In this document: positions 34,807 to 36,953 of the stretch, in pieces
How the letters are laid out: each line of letters opens with the position of its first letter
How positions within the stretch are numbered: the first letter of the stretch is position 1
Assembly: GCF_001870905.1 (NCBI RefSeq)
Contig: NZ_LNDC01000019.1
Location: 1-36,953 of the forward strand
Reading direction: 5' to 3'
Source of the DNA: Geitlerinema sp. PCC 9228
Lineage (GTDB): Bacteria; Cyanobacteriota; Cyanobacteriia; Cyanobacteriales; PCC-9228
DNA: 36,953 bases
Program-made: the position numbers and the translations under genes
Notes under the pieces: model-generated
What the model was told of the DNA's origin: nothing
The model's database searches: none
What the model saw: only the letters and a program-made list of their open reading frames with translations

Positions 34807-34842
34807 GTTTTTATTGAACCTCGTCGGAACGGGGTCTGAAAT
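34807..34842 (+). repeat. Degenerate CRISPR-repeat-like unit in the leader
   Basis: GTTTTTATTGAACCTCGTCG followed by GAACGGGGTCTGAAAT resembles the array repeat in order: T-rich start, TT-AA, CC..CGT, AA-GGGG, CTGAAA end. It has the same orientation, and is separated from the first true repeat by 31 nt, about one spacer length. Confidence 0.5.
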
Positions 34843-34873
34843 CCTTATTTCACAAGCTCTGCGAGCGTCAGCT

Positions 34874-36813
34874 CTTTCATTTCCTTTAATCCCCGTAAGG
34901 GGACTGAAACTTCAGTGGACGCAAAAAACCTGGAACCCCGTTACCGGCTTTCATTTCCTTTAATCCCCGTAAGGGGACTGAAACATCAAAACGTTAGCCA
35001 AAATAGATAGTACACTCATGCTTTCATTTCCTTTAATCCCCGTAAGGGGACTGAAACATATGATAGTCTTGGCGAGTTTAGGAACAACGTTATGCTTTCA
35101 TTTCCTTTAATCCCCGTAAGGGGACTGAAACTTTAAATGATAAACAAGCACAAATCGATACGATTGAACTTTCATTTCCTTTAATCCCCGTAAGGGGACT
35201 GAAACTCTAATATTCATTTTCTATTTGCTTTACTTTCGCCCGCTTTCATTTCCTTTAATCCCCGTAAGGGGACTGAAACGTCAGAGAGCCACCCAACAAG
35301 CGCAAGCGCTTCTTCCTTTCATTTCCTTTAATCCCCGTAAGGGGACTGAAACAGCTTTTCACTCAAGATAATAGAATTGTCTTGGGGGCTTTCATTTCCT
35401 TTAATCCCCGTAAGGGGACTGAAACACAACTAACGGGTGTCTAGCGTGCTTAGGACCACTTTCTTTCATTTCCTTTAATCCCCGTAAGGGGACTGAAACT
35501 AGCAGAATCTTTTAATGACTTAACTGCTATTGGTCTTTCATTTCCTTTAATCCCCGTAAGGGGACTGAAACATAACCTGCTAATCCAGACAGCAAAACGT
35601 CTGGCTTTCATTTCCTTTAATCCCCGTAAGGGGACTGAAACAATTAACAGGCACTAGCCGAACAGCTTTCTATGCTTCTTTCATTTCCTTTAATCCCCGT
35701 AAGGGGACTGAAACGTACACCGATATCCCACGGAAAAGGGTGGTAAGCCCTTTCATTTCCTTTAATCCCCGTAAGGGGACTGAAACTTTTAGCGATGAGT
35801 TGGTTTTCAAACTGGGTATCTACTTTCATTTCCTTTAATCCCCGTAAGGGGACTGAAACGTTCATTTCCCGCAAATCACAACGATGGTGATTGTTCTTTC
35901 ATTTCCTTTAATCCCCGTAAGGGGACTGAAACTTTTACAGGGGTTTAGTAACGCGCCTCGGACCAAATATCTTTCATTTCCTTTAATCCCCGTAAGGGGA
36001 CTGAAACAAAAAGTCAGTTTTGGAAACAAACCGCGAGAAGTTTTTGCCCTTTCATTTCCTTTAATCCCCGTAAGGGGACTGAAACAACGACTGAGTCGCC
36101 ACTATCGAAATATTTGATTTCTGCTTTCATTTCCTTTAATCCCCGTAAGGGGACTGAAACAAATAACCAAGACAGAAAGTTTTCCATTTCTTCTTCTCTT
36201 TCATTTCCTTGAATCCCCGTAAGGGGACTGAAACTCCCACCCGTCGTACCAACAATCCTTCACAGCGGTCTTTCATTTCCTTTAATCCCCGTAAGGGGAC
36301 TGAAACTTTATTTCTTTTAAATAGGTATCCAAAGCCCGGCTTTCATTTCCTTTAATCCCCGTAAGGGGACTGAAACACTTGTGGTGCCTTTCACCTCAAC
36401 ATCTACTTTTGGTCTTTCATTTCCTTTAATCCCCGTAAGGGGACTGAAACAGGTCTTTGGCGATTCTGAATTCTCTAATCAATCTTCTTTCATTTCCTTT
36501 AATCCCCGTAAGGGGACTGAAACACCAAGCAAGCGCTAAACCGCAAAACGCGCTTGATCTTTCATTTCCTTTAATCCCCGTAAGGGGACTGAAACTCTTC
36601 CTTTAGTAGGAAGCACCCAATAGTACTCGTCTCTTTCATTTCCTTTAATCCCCGTAAGGGGACTGAAACTCTCTCTAAGCTTGCGTGCGATCGCCGCACT
36701 ATTTCTTTCATTTCCTTTAATCCCCGTAAGGGGACTGAAACAAACAAGTGACCGCACCAACACAAGCCGAAGTTTTCTTTCATTTCCTTTAATCCCCGTA
36801 AGGGGACTGAAAA
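34874..36813 (+). CRISPR. CRISPR array, 27 repeats of 37 bp and 26 spacers
   Basis: The 37-bp repeat starts CTTTCATTTCC, has the short palindrome TCCCCGTAAGGGGA and ends ACTGAAAC, the expected 8-nt crRNA 5' handle. Repeats start at 34874, 34948, 35021, 35095, 35169, 35243, 35316, 35389, 35463, 35535, 35605, 35678, 35750, 35823, 35896, 35971, 36049, 36124, 36198, 36270, 36340, 36414, 36487, 36559, 36633, 36705 and 36777. Spacers are 33-41 nt, mostly 35-37, none repeated. Only the repeat at 36198 (T to G after CCTT) and the last one (final C to A) deviate. The worn last repeat and the promoter at the other end fix the leader on the left. Cas6, Cas1 and Cas2 are not in the window. Apparent ORFs across the array are read-through of repeats. 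Confidence 0.98.
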
Positions 36814-36819
36814 GTTGTT

Positions 36820-36953
36820 TCGGCAGGTAATGAGAACTTCCTCAGCAGTTACGAGTGTGAGTCAGGAGTTTGAAAGCCCTGACTTTTTAAAGCAGGGATG
36901 AAAAGCGACCCGTGCGGCTTTAGCCGCCGTCAAAATCAAGTTGATGTGCTAGA
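36820..36953 (+). mobile_element. Possible right end of an IS200/IS605-type (tnpB) element
   Basis: After the array come two stable hairpins: GTCAGG/CCTGAC (36861-36866 and 36878-36883) and GCGGC-TTTA-GCCGC (36914-36927), joined by AAAGCAGGGATGAAAAGCGA. This resembles the 3' end of cyanobacterial tnpB genes with the overlapping guide-RNA scaffold and right end. An open frame from 36829 ends TGA at 36900 and would be the fragment of TnpB. No transposase body lies to the left, so this is a remnant or a non-autonomous copy. The right boundary is not fixed because the window ends. Confidence 0.4.

Noticed and set aside
35644-36783. Open frames of 70-77 codons across the CRISPR array on both strands
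   Set aside because: They consist of the translated 37-bp repeat (LSFPLIPVRGLK or FSPLTGIKGNER) joined by spacers; not genes.

Overview
The window is chromosomal DNA of a cyanobacterium. The HIP1 octamer GCGATCGC recurs throughout. It carries ferredoxin-dependent nitrate and nitrite reductase genes, the cyanobacteria-specific nitrate genes narM, ntcB and a cnaT-like gene, and four promoters with textbook NtcA architecture. Use of an MFS nitrate/nitrite permease (NrtP type) instead of the NrtABCD ABC transporter is commonest in marine or saline cyanobacteria, so a lineage of that kind is likely (inference).

Layout. 1-4.7 kb: the 3' part of a TPR-CHAT protease-like gene, tRNA-Ser(UGA), a metallophosphoesterase and nadA. 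4.8-15.9 kb: a nitrogen-assimilation island entirely on the minus strand. It holds ntcB-cnaT, nrtP-narB-narM-HEAT-repeat protein, cynS-FNT nitrite/formate channel, and nirA. Each of the four transcription units starts at a GTA-N8-TAC NtcA box, and three have a TAN3T -10 element 22-23 nt downstream. The nirA promoter also has a TGCA-N5-TGCA palindrome fitting the LysR regulator NtcB. 16-17 kb: an inositol-monophosphatase-family gene and tRNA-Lys(CUU).

17.2-21.3 kb is a decaying zone. An AraC-family regulator is split by two copies of a ~120-bp palindromic MITE, and removing one copy with its TAA duplication restores the reading frame exactly. hisC is broken by a 19-bp tandem duplication and a 1-nt deletion. 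A GNAT acetyltransferase has a truncated duplicate, and there is a possible isocitrate dehydrogenase N-terminal fragment.

21.4-31.5 kb is a six-gene, comparatively AT-rich operon encoding a type III-D effector of the fused III-Dv kind: Cas10 (GGDD cyclase motif, no HD domain), Cas7-Cas5-Cas11 fusion, Cas7-2x, Csx19, Cas7 with insertion, and a CARF-domain protein whose C-terminus looks RelE-like. It is followed at 32.0-34.6 kb by a GC-richer cas3-like helicase whose HD nuclease domain is C-terminal. Next come a leader with a near-consensus promoter, a long hairpin and a degenerate repeat-like unit, and then a CRISPR array of 27 repeats and 26 spacers (34874-36813). No cas1, cas2 or cas6 is in the window. 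The last ~130 bp resemble the hairpin-rich right end of an IS200/IS605-type element.

How it works together (inference). The pre-crRNA is transcribed from the leader promoter and must be processed by a Cas6 encoded elsewhere. The III-Dv complex then recognises and cuts target RNA, Cas10 makes cyclic oligoadenylate, and the CARF protein answers it. The Cas3-like protein may provide the DNA-degrading activity that the HD-less Cas10 lacks, or it may be a stray component of a type I system sharing this array.
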